This document shows positions 9,305 to 18,893 of a stretch of DNA of 60,614 nt, piece after piece. A program made the position numbers and the translations under genes. Where the stretch lies: the NCBI GenBank assembly GCA_965603365.1, contig CBFDCR010000027.1, positions 1 through 60,614 of the forward strand, given 5' to 3'. The stretch's first letter is position 1; every line of letters starts with the position of its first letter. The DNA comes from JAHELQ01 sp965603365. GTDB taxonomy: Bacteria > Acidobacteriota > Aminicenantia > UBA2199. The notes under the pieces are model-generated. The model was not told the DNA's origin. It ran no database searches and saw only the letters and a program-made list of their open reading frames with translations.

Positions 9305-11119
9305 TTACTTGTATCCCTCGATCACCGTTGTCTCTATTGAATCGACATCAAATCGTCTATTAACTCTATCCGAATAATTGTCAATCATTCTAAGCTCTTC
9401 ATAATTCGATTCCCGGGGTAATTGCACCGAAACGCGAAAGCCAATCGATTTCATCACCACCGACAACATCTCTTCGGTCCACCAGGCATGACTGCCCCAA
9501 CAGCCGGCATGGGCTCTCATCACCACTCTTAAGGGCCCATCATCTGCTGTGCTATCCAGGCCAGCGGCCATACTTTTGATAAAATTACCGTATTCTTCAT
9601 TGTAGTTTTTGTATATCTTTGAAATATCGGGAATACAAACCCGCAGTACCCCATCGTTTTTCAAAATTCGAAAACACTCTAACAAAAAATCAAATGCATC
9701 TCTATGGGGGAAAAATTGGAGCACATGTTCGATTGAAATAAAAGAAACGCTTTCATCCTTAAAGAGAAGCGGCTCTCTTATATTAATCATTCTAATATCG
9801 ATATTTCTCCAACCTTTGATTTCTTCCCCTACCCCAAAATTCAATTTGACGGCCATATCCAGCGAATCTTCAAAATTCTTTATTACGGCGATGTCGGCTC
9901 CTTTTACTTCATTAACATCCTGCCTCCACCCACAATCGAAACCGCCGACTCCACCAATTTCACCTCCTCCCGGAAGAACCGACCTTCTATCTTGCATAAC
10001 CGAATTTATATAAAAGGCAAAATCATAGGGCAAAACCGCAGCGGCATCTAAATGACAAATGATTTCCCCTGCGCATAATTTTGCCGCCGCATTTTGGGCA
10101 TGAATGAACTCGAATGATCGCGTTTCCGCTGGTCTGTAATATTCGACTATACCGCTCTCGATATATCCCATCAAATGCCCTTTGGCCCACGCTCCCATCT
10201 CACCCCGGGAATTACAATCCAATAAAACAAATCCCAGGTTTGGGTAATCCTTGTTCTTTTCTAGGTTATCAATATACGTTTTCTTCAGAAAAGATAAATT
10301 ATCCATCCCGATTGTATAAAAATTGATTTTGTGAAAGGCCAAAATATTATCCTCCAGGATATCATCGTAGAGCACAGATACGGTATGGCTGAAATTCTTG
10401 ACCACCGTGCCCCTGCCAAAACCTTTCTCATTTACGGCAACTCTCTTATTTCTTTGATTATAGGTACAAATCTGTTTGTTTAAGTACTCGCTGTGAGATA
10501 TAGAAATGGAGACATGTTGATCTCTCTCCTCATCCCCATGGAATATAACGGATAAAAATTCTTTTTCGATTGATTTTTCCTTCAACCCTGAATTTTTTAG
10601 CCTATTGTAGATGTCGTCGTCTTCGTATCCCCAACCCACCATGGATTCGTCATAACCTCTCACTTTATAAAAAGCTTCCCTTGATAAGACCAACCTACCA
10701 TAGGCACCTTTATAGTGCGGATCTTTAACCTCCAGCTCTTTAGAACCATGAAGAAAAACATCGCCTTCTTCCATCGTTTGCAGAATATACCTGCCAAATC
10801 CGGGGGGACAAATATTATCGGCATCCACATTCACCAGAATGTCTCCCGAGGCCAACCGGAACATCAGATTTCGCGCATGAGAGTGTAAAAAACAATTTGG
10901 TTCCCGTGTCTTATAATACACCAACAAACCCGAATCGATATAACTTAGCATATTTTTTTTGACCCAATCCTCTAAATTATCGCTTGAGTTATAATCAAGT
11001 AACAAAAATTCACAATCGCAATCTTTATTGTTTTCGATACTTCTGGGTAATGTTACCATTAGATGATAGAGCCTATTCATACACGCGGTACAAAAGGAAA
11101 TTTTAACTTTCTTTTTCAT
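9305..11119 (-). CDS. GT2 / GT2-like / SAM-methyltransferase fusion protein
   Basis: A 604-residue three-part protein. Residues 1-200 are a GT2 with VNVDADNICPPGF and GYDESMVGWGYEDDDIYNRL, the latter typical of the galactosyltransferase-type C-terminal segment (Glyco_transf_7C). Residues about 250-370 look like a second GT2 (YTIGMDNLSFLKKTYIDNL, FVLLDCNSRGEMGAWAKGH, ICHLDAAAVLPYDF), but the usual DxD is LDAA, so it may be inactive. Residues about 400-600 resemble a class I methyltransferase (KLNFGVGEEIKGWRNIDI, SIEHVLQFFPHRDAFDFLLE, FRILKNDGVLRVCIPDI), although the normal G-C-G of motif I reads G-V-G. Start supported by GAGAGGAAA upstream. Likely role: sugar transfer and methylation on a glycan or the peptide. 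Confidence 0.8.
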   Translation of the reverse strand: MKKKVKISFCTACMNRLYHLMVTLPRSIENNKDCDCEFLLLDYNSSDNLEDWVKKNMLSYIDSGLLVYYKTREPNCFLHSHARNLMFRLASGDILVNVDADNICPPGFGRYILQTMEEGDVFLHGSKELEVKDPHYKGAYGRLVLSREAFYKVRGYDESMVGWGYEDDDIYNRLKNSGLKEKSIEKEFLSVIFHGDEERDQHVSISISHSEYLNKQICTYNQRNKRVAVNEKGFGRGTVVKNFSHTVSVLYDDILEDNILAFHKINFYTIGMDNLSFLKKTYIDNLEKNKDYPNLGFVLLDCNSRGEMGAWAKGHLMGYIESGIVEYYRPAETRSFEFIHAQNAAAKLCAGEIICHLDAAAVLPYDFAFYINSVMQDRRSVLPGGGEIGGVGGFDCGWRQDVNEVKGADIAVIKNFEDSLDMAVKLNFGVGEEIKGWRNIDIRMINIREPLLFKDESVSFISIEHVLQFFPHRDAFDFLLECFRILKNDGVLRVCIPDISKIYKNYNEEYGNFIKSMAAGLDSTADDGPLRVVMRAHAGCWGSHAWWTEEMLSVVMKSIGFRVSVQLPRESNYEELRMIDNYSDRVNRRFDVDSIETTVIEGYK

Positions 11120-11172
11120 TCAGTTTTCCTCTCGGTATTAACTCCAATTGAGTCGTCAATTTTGTTTTAATG

Positions 11173-14100
11173 TTACTGCCGTTGAACAAGCGCCAACTGC
11201 CCCTCTATTTTGTCAAAATAGTTTGTGTGTTCCTTGACAATCCCATCTAACTCCCGGGCACAATCCTTTAATAAGGGGCCGAGCCTCCCTTTATCGCCCT
11301 TGTTGTCCACCAACTCCCTGTGCAGCCTATCCCAGTTCTCTATGTAGCTCTCCATATCGATAATAATCTCTTCAGAGAGGGCAAAGTATTTTGAAAAATC
11401 CTGCAGCAAATCCCTCATGAATATATACTTATACTTCCAGGCATTAAAAATTTCAGTTATATAATGACACAAGGCATTCAAGTCATCTCCCCCTCTCAGC
11501 TCAGCTTTTGCAATCCGGGCCAACTCTTTTACAGCTCCTAAGCCCAAAAACGCGACATATTTGCCATCCTCTCTCCTATACTTGATTTTCCTTGATTTCA
11601 GGAATGCCATCACTGTTTTTTTCAAAATCTTTAATACCAGTTCCTCGTTATCAGGTCTCTTAAAATGTTTCGTATCCAGTTCCAGGATCTCATATGGTAT
11701 ATAAGCGTTATAGGATACATGTCCCCTGGAAACTTCTATGGCACTGTTGCCCTTAATGGCATTATGAAAATCTTCCGGGGAAATTTTACCGTAATAACTA
11801 TATGTACTATCCCAGATAATATAACCATTTTTTATAATATCTACTAACAAAAAAACATGGGCCAACGGCCTGACATCGTCCCAGTTTTCACTATTCCTGA
11901 AAATTCCGTCCATTATTGCAAGCCATTGGGCCCTATCCGTTTTATAGCTCGATGTGTAATTAAAAAAATAAGTGGTGCCGGTCAAGATAACCAACTCCCG
12001 TCGGCTCACCCTCTTATTACAATATTCAAGTTCCTCCTGGAGAGATGAGAAGTGTTTGCGATTTATGGAATACCCTATCATGTGTTCTAAGCTGCCAAAA
12101 TTGGCAAATCTTTCATAGGGAAAATGTAAATAATCCAGTTTGTCTCTCATACAGGTATCACATTTATACCCCAGATTGGGCAGTGCCCCCCCTTCAGCCG
12201 TGAAAAAAATTCCTTTATCAATATCATGTTGAAGTTCATATTTAAACTTTTCTCGTATAGTGCCTATCACACAGGGGTAATATGAAGGATATATATCAGG
12301 ATTAAAATTCGCATTCAGGCGAGATACATCCTCTGCCGACGATTCATCCCCCCGGCCAATCAAAACTTTATTACCCTGTTTTAAAATAATAAAATCTGCC
12401 AATTCGGCAATCGTCTGGAATTTAAAGATATCCATGATAGAAATATTAAAATCTGCCTGGTTTGCCCGGGCCACCACCCGGATTGCCCTTAATGAATGAC
12501 CACCCAATTCAAAGAAGTTATCATGGATGCCGATTGCCTCTTTTTCTACGGCCAATACTTCAGACCAGATCTCAACCAGCCTCTTTTCTACATCGTGTCG
12601 GGGCGCTGTGTAATCCTCTCCCTTTTTCACTCCCGGCTCAGGTAATCCTCTGCGGTCTATTTTACCGTTGGGGGTTTTAGGGATACTCTCAAGCCGGACA
12701 AAATATGACGGTATCATGTAATCGGGCAAATCCACGGCCAGGTAGCGCCGCAATTCCGATACGGCAATTTCTCTATCAGAGGAAAAATAAGAGCATAAAT
12801 GATTGTCGCCCTTTTTATTTGTTTTTATAACAACCACTGCCTCTTTGATTTCAGGATGATTTAACAGCCGCCCCTCAATTTCCCCGGGCTCTATCCTGAA
12901 GCCCCTTATTTTTACCTGGTTATCCACTCTACCCATAAATTCTACATTTCCATCTGGCAGCCACCTGGCTAAATCCCCGGTTTTATATATTTTTTTCTCG
13001 CCAATAAATGGATTCGGCATGAATTTCTTAGAGATCAATGGGGGCCTGTTTAAATACCCGGCCGCTAAACCGTCTCCGCCGATATACAACTCTCCCCGTA
13101 TCCCCAGCGGCTGCGCCTGTCCCTCTTTCCCTAAAATATACACCTGCGTATTGTTGGCAGGTCTACCTATCGGAACAACGGCTGTCCTATTATTGGTTGG
13201 GATCTTGTAGTGCAGGGTATCATCCGAGCATTCACTCTGACCATAGGCATTCACTAAATTTATCCGGTAAATATTGTAAAATCGGTTAACCAATAAGGGT
13301 GCTACTCTTTCACCTGTCAGGGCTAACACTCTTACTGTTCGTAATTCGAGCACGTCCTTTCCCGCTTCCAGTAACTCCAGATAGATATTTAACAACGAAG
13401 GTACGACTTCAACCACACTAACGAGATCTTTCTCGACATTTTTAAATAACTCATAAGGATCGGCCGTGACATTCCTGGAATATATATACAATCGAGCGCC
13501 GCAAAAGAGTGGTGCAAAAGACTGCCATATTGAAGCCACAAAGCCGATACTCAAACTGTGACTTAAGATATCAGCCGGTTCAATCTCCAGTTCCCTTAGC
13601 TTGGTAAATACATGGTTGACCATCCCCATATGATTGAGTATGACTCCATTCGGTTTACCCGTCGTGCCGGATGTATATATCACACATCCTATATTTTCGA
13701 TTTCAACACATTCTCCCATAATTTCCCCACATCCCCTTCTCCGCCACCAATCACTATCCCCCGGATCGATCACTTCCACTATGTGATCTAACTCACCGGA
13801 ATCAAAATGACCTGCCAATAAATATTCGCTCCGGCTATCCTCAAGCATATACCGTTTTCTCTTTTCCGGATATCCAATATCAATGGGTAGATAAGCTCCT
13901 CCCGATTTTAGTATACCCAAAATCCCAATAATCAATTCAATTGACGGCTCAAGCATTATTCCTATTATTGTATTGCCCCTTACTCCTTTTTCTCTTAAAA
14001 CAGCGGCCAACCGACTCGATCTTGAATGGAGCTCTCTATAAGTTAACTCTTTGTCTTTGCATACCACCGCAATGTGTAGAGGTGTCCGCTCCGCCTGCCG

Positions 14101-15672
14101 GACAAACAACTGCTCAAGCCTCTTATCTGCCGGATATGCCGCCGCGGTATCATTAAACCCATAAACCACCTGCCGCTTCTCTTCATCGTCCAGTATTTCG
14201 ATCTCCCGCAGCAGCATCTCCCGTCTGTTTATCACTGCCGATACGATCCGCCTGAAATAGCCGATAAAACGTTCGATGGTCCCGGGATCGAAGAGTCTAC
14301 GACAATATTCGATATCACAGGACAGCTTCTCACCCACCTCTACTACGGTAAGGCTCAGATCAAATTTTGACATCTCTTCTCTACCATGCACCACTCTATC
14401 ATCGGCAATATCCGGCATTTCACCCCCAGTTTCTCCCTGGTTCTGTAAAATAAACATCACATCAAACAAAGGGTTACGGCTGGCGTCACGGGCCACTTCC
14501 ACCCTCTCCACCAGATCCTCAAACGGGTACTCCTGGTTCTCAAAAGCGGAGAGGAACCTCACTTTGACCTCTTTAAGAAACGAAACAAATCTCTTATCTC
14601 CGGTTGGATAATTTCTGATGGCTAAGGTATTGACAAACATGCCCACTATGTTCTCAACATCGGCATGTCTCCTGCCGGCTGTGGGCGTGCCAATCACAAT
14701 GTCCTCCTGACCACTCAACCGCCATAACAATACTGAAAAAACACAAAACAGAGTCATATACAGGGTGGTTTCCTCTCTTTTGCCAAGGTTTTTCACTCCA
14801 TCTGTCTCGGGTTTGCCCACTATAAAATGGATGTGCTGGCCCGAAAAGTCCTGCACCGGCGGACGACTATAGTCAGTCGGTAAATCCAGCACAGCAACTT
14901 CGCCGGAAAACTCCTCAACCCAGTATTGTGCCTGCTTCTTTACCGCTGCCTGCTGAACTTCGCGGTGCTGCCACTGGGAATAATCCCGGTAGCGAAGCCG
15001 AAGGGGATTCAACGCCGCGCCCCGGTATAACAAGCCAAACTCCTTTTTTAATATGTCGATGGATATACCATCGGCGATAATATGATGCACATCCACCATC
15101 AACACATGATGCTGTGCCACTTTGAGCAGCCTCACCCGCAGCAGCGGCGCTGCAGAGAGATCAAAAGGAACGACAAACTCTTTGAAAATCTGCCGGGCTC
15201 CCGGAGCTTCTGCTTCAAGGTAATCAATGGAAAACTCCACCGCCTCATGGATACGCTGATGCAATGTTTCGTTCACCATTTCAAAGGAGGTGCGAAAGCT
15301 TTCGTGCCGACGGATGAGACCTTTGAATGTGGCCTCCAGCTTCTGGCGATCGATTTCTGCCCCCAGGTGAATATACTGGGGGAGGTTATAAACAACATTA
15401 TCCGGCCCCATCTGTTGAAGTACATAGAGACGCTTTTGGGCCGACGTGACTGGATAATACTCCTTCCTTTCGGTCGATTTTATCGACAGGTATTTTAGCC
15501 GTTCTTGATTATTTCTAAGAAATTCAATTAGATCTTGTTTTCTCTTTTTTAATTCTTCTAATAAATCAGTGGTCAAGATCCCTTTGGGGGCATCTATTTT
15601 GAGATTGCCGTCTGCCAATTGAAAGCGAATTCTCAATCCGGTAAGTATCTGGATAAAATCAGGAGTCATCAT
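11173..15672 (-). CDS. NRPS: TubC docking-C-A-T-BtrH-like release domain
   Basis: 1499 residues. Order: TubC_N docking (about 1-55), condensation (65-490, VHHIIADG), adenylation (510-1005, IYTSGTTGKPNG, YKTGDLARW, NGKID), carrier (FFELGGHSLRAI, about 1065), then about 400 residues unlike any NRPS domain. The last part contains DTCMRDKLDYLHFPYERF, SRRELVILTGTTYFFNY and HVFLLVDIIKNGYIIWDSTY, resembling the papain-like BtrH acyltransferase family (BtrH hands an acyl group from a carrier protein to an aminoglycoside). I infer a transfer or release domain in place of a thioesterase. The A domain reads FVASIW where FDxSxW is expected, so the Asp that holds the substrate alpha-amine is Val. The hand-read code is V-A-W-E-A-T-A-D-D, unassigned. 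The first 1210 bases are duplicated at the left edge. Confidence 0.92.
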   Translation of the reverse strand: MMTPDFIQILTGLRIRFQLADGNLKIDAPKGILTTDLLEELKKRKQDLIEFLRNNQERLKYLSIKSTERKEYYPVTSAQKRLYVLQQMGPDNVVYNLPQYIHLGAEIDRQKLEATFKGLIRRHESFRTSFEMVNETLHQRIHEAVEFSIDYLEAEAPGARQIFKEFVVPFDLSAAPLLRVRLLKVAQHHVLMVDVHHIIADGISIDILKKEFGLLYRGAALNPLRLRYRDYSQWQHREVQQAAVKKQAQYWVEEFSGEVAVLDLPTDYSRPPVQDFSGQHIHFIVGKPETDGVKNLGKREETTLYMTLFCVFSVLLWRLSGQEDIVIGTPTAGRRHADVENIVGMFVNTLAIRNYPTGDKRFVSFLKEVKVRFLSAFENQEYPFEDLVERVEVARDASRNPLFDVMFILQNQGETGGEMPDIADDRVVHGREEMSKFDLSLTVVEVGEKLSCDIEYCRRLFDPGTIERFIGYFRRIVSAVINRREMLLREIEILDDEEKRQVVYGFNDTAAAYPADKRLEQLFVRQAERTPLHIAVVCKDKELTYRELHSRSSRLAAVLREKGVRGNTIIGIMLEPSIELIIGILGILKSGGAYLPIDIGYPEKRKRYMLEDSRSEYLLAGHFDSGELDHIVEVIDPGDSDWWRRRGCGEIMGECVEIENIGCVIYTSGTTGKPNGVILNHMGMVNHVFTKLRELEIEPADILSHSLSIGFVASIWQSFAPLFCGARLYIYSRNVTADPYELFKNVEKDLVSVVEVVPSLLNIYLELLEAGKDVLELRTVRVLALTGERVAPLLVNRFYNIYRINLVNAYGQSECSDDTLHYKIPTNNRTAVVPIGRPANNTQVYILGKEGQAQPLGIRGELYIGGDGLAAGYLNRPPLISKKFMPNPFIGEKKIYKTGDLARWLPDGNVEFMGRVDNQVKIRGFRIEPGEIEGRLLNHPEIKEAVVVIKTNKKGDNHLCSYFSSDREIAVSELRRYLAVDLPDYMIPSYFVRLESIPKTPNGKIDRRGLPEPGVKKGEDYTAPRHDVEKRLVEIWSEVLAVEKEAIGIHDNFFELGGHSLRAIRVVARANQADFNISIMDIFKFQTIAELADFIILKQGNKVLIGRGDESSAEDVSRLNANFNPDIYPSYYPCVIGTIREKFKYELQHDIDKGIFFTAEGGALPNLGYKCDTCMRDKLDYLHFPYERFANFGSLEHMIGYSINRKHFSSLQEELEYCNKRVSRRELVILTGTTYFFNYTSSYKTDRAQWLAIMDGIFRNSENWDDVRPLAHVFLLVDIIKNGYIIWDSTYSYYGKISPEDFHNAIKGNSAIEVSRGHVSYNAYIPYEILELDTKHFKRPDNEELVLKILKKTVMAFLKSRKIKYRREDGKYVAFLGLGAVKELARIAKAELRGGDDLNALCHYITEIFNAWKYKYIFMRDLLQDFSKYFALSEEIIIDMESYIENWDRLHRELVDNKGDKGRLGPLLKDCARELDGIVKEHTNYFDKIEGQLALVQRQ
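14460..15669 (-). repeat. Direct repeat copy B of an NRPS 5' end (partner 1-1210)
   Basis: This copy aligns base for base without gaps to 1-1210. The start codons correspond if ATG 15667-15669 (the second Met) is matched to ATG 1208-1210. The repeats are in the same orientation, 14.46 kb apart, and bracket the A-T-BtrH part of this gene plus the whole carbohydrate block. Confidence 0.85.
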
Positions 15673-15699
15673 ATTATTTTTCCCTACAAACTGTAATTT

Positions 15700-18600
15700 T
15701 TACGGTTTTAAACATTTCTCAGCGACTTTAGCAGGGACGGGGGGAAGCAAAACTTCTCTTCCCCACTCTTTTCCGTAACCATTTTCAATAAAATCTATTT
15801 TACCCATATCCATTTTAATGAGCTTATCTGCCGCATCAAAATAATGATCATCATGGGTGCAGGCAATTACAATTTTCCCTTCCTCTTTCATTCTCATAAA
15901 CAAGTCTCTATATATATAATTTCTAAAGCCCGGATCCTGGTCCGCGGCCAATTCATCAAATAGATATATCGGTCGATCTTCAAGGTAACACTGCACCAGG
16001 GCCAACCTTTTTCTCTGGCCTCCCGATAAATCGATTGTAGAGAATGAATTACCTTCGACTCGAACTTTTTCCTCTATTTGTAATGTTGATAGATACTTTT
16101 GAATTTCAGCCTCCTTACTTTTAGTATCTATGGTATACAATTTTTTAAATAGATGATAATCGCTGAAAACAGCCGAATAATACTCACTCAACTGAGTAAC
16201 ACTCATCTCTTTTTCATCAATTTTAATGGTTCCCTTATCGGGTTTATATAAACCGGACAAGAGTTTTATCAGGGTCGTCTTGCCACTGCCGTTTCCTCCC
16301 GTAATAAAAAGGATTTCACCTTTGTTCACTTCAAAATTGATGGGCCCCACTTCAAATTGCTCTTCCTTAACCGCTGTTTCATATTTGAACATTAACTCTT
16401 CAACTTTTAAATTTTCAACAGTCCTGGAATTATCAGACAATTCCGAAATATTGACGATACTCTTTTGTCCAGGCCTATCCAGATCTTTTAAAAATCTCAC
16501 AACCGAATAGTCCCTATCTAAAGGATCTATATCCTGGTTAAATTGCTTGATTCGCCCCCAGGCAACCCTGATACCGGTAACACGAGGCATAATGCCAATA
16601 ATAGCGCTAATTGGTCCCCTGATATAGAGTATAACCATAATAAGACTTACAATGACAAATATGTTGACGTTGGTCAATAATCTTGGGGTCAGGATACAAA
16701 ATAAACCTATTACAATTGTACTTAAAGCTGTACCGATTATATTGGAATTTAAAAATTTTATGCCGGCAATGATACCCTTTTCGCGAATGTCATTACAACT
16801 ATCGACCAGGTCATCCTTATATTCGTTTTTCTTTTTACGATTTATACTTAATTCTTTGTATCCTTTAATCAAACCATTGAGCCTGCTCATATAGACATTT
16901 TGAGCGGTCCGTGCTTCCTCCATGAATACTTTCGCTATAATACTCACCAGGGTATAATAGATTGCCAACGCGGTCGCGCTGACTACTACGGCAACAGCGG
17001 CAAACAGTGAAATGGTTGAAAGATAGATAATGCCGGCAATTACAATAACAGAGTTAGAAACAAACTCCATAAAAAGACCCACTGCACCTATTACTGCACC
17101 GATATCATCATTCAACGTTGTAAAAATCCTGCCATCGAGGATTTTTTCAAATTTTTGATACCTGGTGGTTAATAATTTATTAAATAAATCCACCCTCATA
17201 TCAAGGACAAGATCATTTGAAAAATGTATCATCTTGGCAGCGGCAAATCTACTTGACATGATATTTATACACAGCGCCAGCCCAAAATAGAATATCAAAT
17301 AGCCTACAGCCATCCTGCTAAACAAGGCCCCGATAATAATCGGTACCAATACCATACCGGCAAGGCTGGCAATTATATTTAAGGCCATCACCACGGGAAT
17401 TGTATTTCTATATCTATTCGGGTCCGGGAAAAAAAGAGAGAGACAAAATATAGTATAAAATAGAACAAAAAAGGCTAATAAAAAGAGCAATAGTACAGAA
17501 ATACTGATTGGTCCCCAGACAATGACTATCTGCCACGAAACATTTGAAATTGCCCCCGGCAGAAGATATATCCCTACAAAAAAAGGCATCCCCATCACGA
17601 TTGCGCCGATTATTTTCCCGATCTTCTTCAGGGTAATAGATTCAAATCTCTTCTCCCCGCGAAAGATTCCTTTGAGTTTAAATATTAAATATATCAACAT
17701 CGCTATCAGGATAATCCCTATTATCAATGATGAGATTGAGGAAACTGCATCGATTTTATTTTCGGAAGGCCTTATTTCTGCCCCCTCTTTCTTTGCTACC
17801 AATTTCATAACATGATCACCAATGATGGAAGTATAACTACTATTGGAGTTAGCTAAAACGGCAACGCCAACTTTATCCTGTGGATTAAAGCCGATATAGG
17901 CGGTAAAATTTGGATTAAAACCGCCATGCTTAAACTCGCTCTTTTCTATTTTAACGACAAACCACCCCATCGCATAAAATGACAGAGTTCTGCCCGCCAG
18001 CAGAGTTAAGTCGGGAGTATGGCTTTTTTGGATTAACCCACTCAAATCGGTTTTTTCCAGGCCCATCTGTATCTTCAGCCATCTGGCAATATCTTCACCA
18101 TTTGAAATAATATATCCAGCCGGATTGTTAGCGCGATAAATTGGGGGTGTATATCTTCGCGGGGCAAAAAAACCGATCTTATATCCCGTTGCTCTATCAG
18201 GCCCACCGCTGTCGACCCCAACGGTCGTATGGTTCAGTCCCAGGGGTTTAAAAACATTTTCCAGCATGTATTCTTCAAAAGTTTTGCCTGAAACTTTCTC
18301 AATAATTGCCCCGGCGATATCGTAATTAACGGTGGCATACTCAAATTGTTTTCCCGGAATATTATTCAATTTCAGGCCGACGATGTTTCTCACTGTTTGC
18401 TCCAATGCATCTTCACTATTCCCCCGGGGGATAAGCGAAATGGTGTTGGAGGAGATGCCGCTGGCATGATGCAATAATTGCCTGATTGAAATCTTATATT
18501 TTTGATTCTTATATTTTACAAAAAACCACGGGAGATATTTGGAAACCGGATCACTAAGATTGATTAAGCCTTTTTCTTCAAGTTGAAGTACTGCCAATGC

Positions 18601-18882
18601 AGTAAACGCTTTACTACAGGAACCTAACTCAAATTTAGTTAACGGGGATACCTTGATTTTTTCTTTTAAATTGGCATAACCGAATCCCTTCACATATTGA
18701 AAATCGGTTCCTTTAATGATAATCACACTCATTCCCGGAATTTTTGCCTCTTTTATGATGTTCCGGATAAAATTTTCGACTTCTTTCACTGAGCCATCAT
18801 CAGCGGCTTCAACTCCGTTCATCAATAAAAATAGGATAAAACATAAAATGAAAATCTTTATAAAAAAACTATTTCTTACCAT
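15700..18882 (-). CDS. Serine beta-lactamase-like domain fused to cyclic-peptide ABC exporter
   Basis: About 1060 residues. A signal-anchor (FFIKIFILCFILFLLM) leads into a beta-lactamase/D-aminopeptidase-type domain with SxxK (GSCSKAFTAL), a YATVNYDIAG motif and HGG (KHGGFNPNF) before residue about 350. Next come several membrane helices, then an exporter half of the SyrD/PvdE-like cyclic-peptide type with further helices and an ATPase: Walker A GGNGSGKTTL, signature LSGGQRKRLAL, Walker B IYLFDELAADQDP, switch ACTHDDHYF. The family exports nonribosomal peptides; the periplasmic hydrolase may trim a leader or acyl group after export. I chose ATG 18880-18882 because AGGAGAGG precedes it and the signal segment then lies at the N-terminus. 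The longer frame from 18996 adds 38 residues resembling an NRPS linker (see the remnant entry). Confidence 0.88.
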   Translation of the reverse strand: MVRNSFFIKIFILCFILFLLMNGVEAADDGSVKEVENFIRNIIKEAKIPGMSVIIIKGTDFQYVKGFGYANLKEKIKVSPLTKFELGSCSKAFTALAVLQLEEKGLINLSDPVSKYLPWFFVKYKNQKYKISIRQLLHHASGISSNTISLIPRGNSEDALEQTVRNIVGLKLNNIPGKQFEYATVNYDIAGAIIEKVSGKTFEEYMLENVFKPLGLNHTTVGVDSGGPDRATGYKIGFFAPRRYTPPIYRANNPAGYIISNGEDIARWLKIQMGLEKTDLSGLIQKSHTPDLTLLAGRTLSFYAMGWFVVKIEKSEFKHGGFNPNFTAYIGFNPQDKVGVAVLANSNSSYTSIIGDHVMKLVAKKEGAEIRPSENKIDAVSSISSLIIGIILIAMLIYLIFKLKGIFRGEKRFESITLKKIGKIIGAIVMGMPFFVGIYLLPGAISNVSWQIVIVWGPISISVLLLFLLAFFVLFYTIFCLSLFFPDPNRYRNTIPVVMALNIIASLAGMVLVPIIIGALFSRMAVGYLIFYFGLALCINIMSSRFAAAKMIHFSNDLVLDMRVDLFNKLLTTRYQKFEKILDGRIFTTLNDDIGAVIGAVGLFMEFVSNSVIVIAGIIYLSTISLFAAVAVVVSATALAIYYTLVSIIAKVFMEEARTAQNVYMSRLNGLIKGYKELSINRKKKNEYKDDLVDSCNDIREKGIIAGIKFLNSNIIGTALSTIVIGLFCILTPRLLTNVNIFVIVSLIMVILYIRGPISAIIGIMPRVTGIRVAWGRIKQFNQDIDPLDRDYSVVRFLKDLDRPGQKSIVNISELSDNSRTVENLKVEELMFKYETAVKEEQFEVGPINFEVNKGEILFITGGNGSGKTTLIKLLSGLYKPDKGTIKIDEKEMSVTQLSEYYSAVFSDYHLFKKLYTIDTKSKEAEIQKYLSTLQIEEKVRVEGNSFSTIDLSGGQRKRLALVQCYLEDRPIYLFDELAADQDPGFRNYIYRDLFMRMKEEGKIVIACTHDDHYFDAADKLIKMDMGKIDFIENGYGKEWGREVLLPPVPAKVAEKCLKP

Positions 18883-18885
18883 AAA

Positions 18886-18893
18886 CCTCTCCT
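18886..18893 (-). promoter_or_regulatory. Shine-Dalgarno of the exporter gene, inside an NRPS remnant
   Basis: AGGAGAGG lies three bases before ATG 18880-18882. The AAGGAG part corresponds to the Lys-Glu codons of the conserved K-K-E-Y-Y linker of TubC-type NRPS starts, so a coding segment appears to have been reused as a ribosome binding site. Confidence 0.6.

Noticed and set aside
11173..12420. Thioesterase at the end of the last NRPS
   Set aside because: No GxSxG with alpha/beta-hydrolase context is present; the C-terminal part has a different, BtrH-like pattern.
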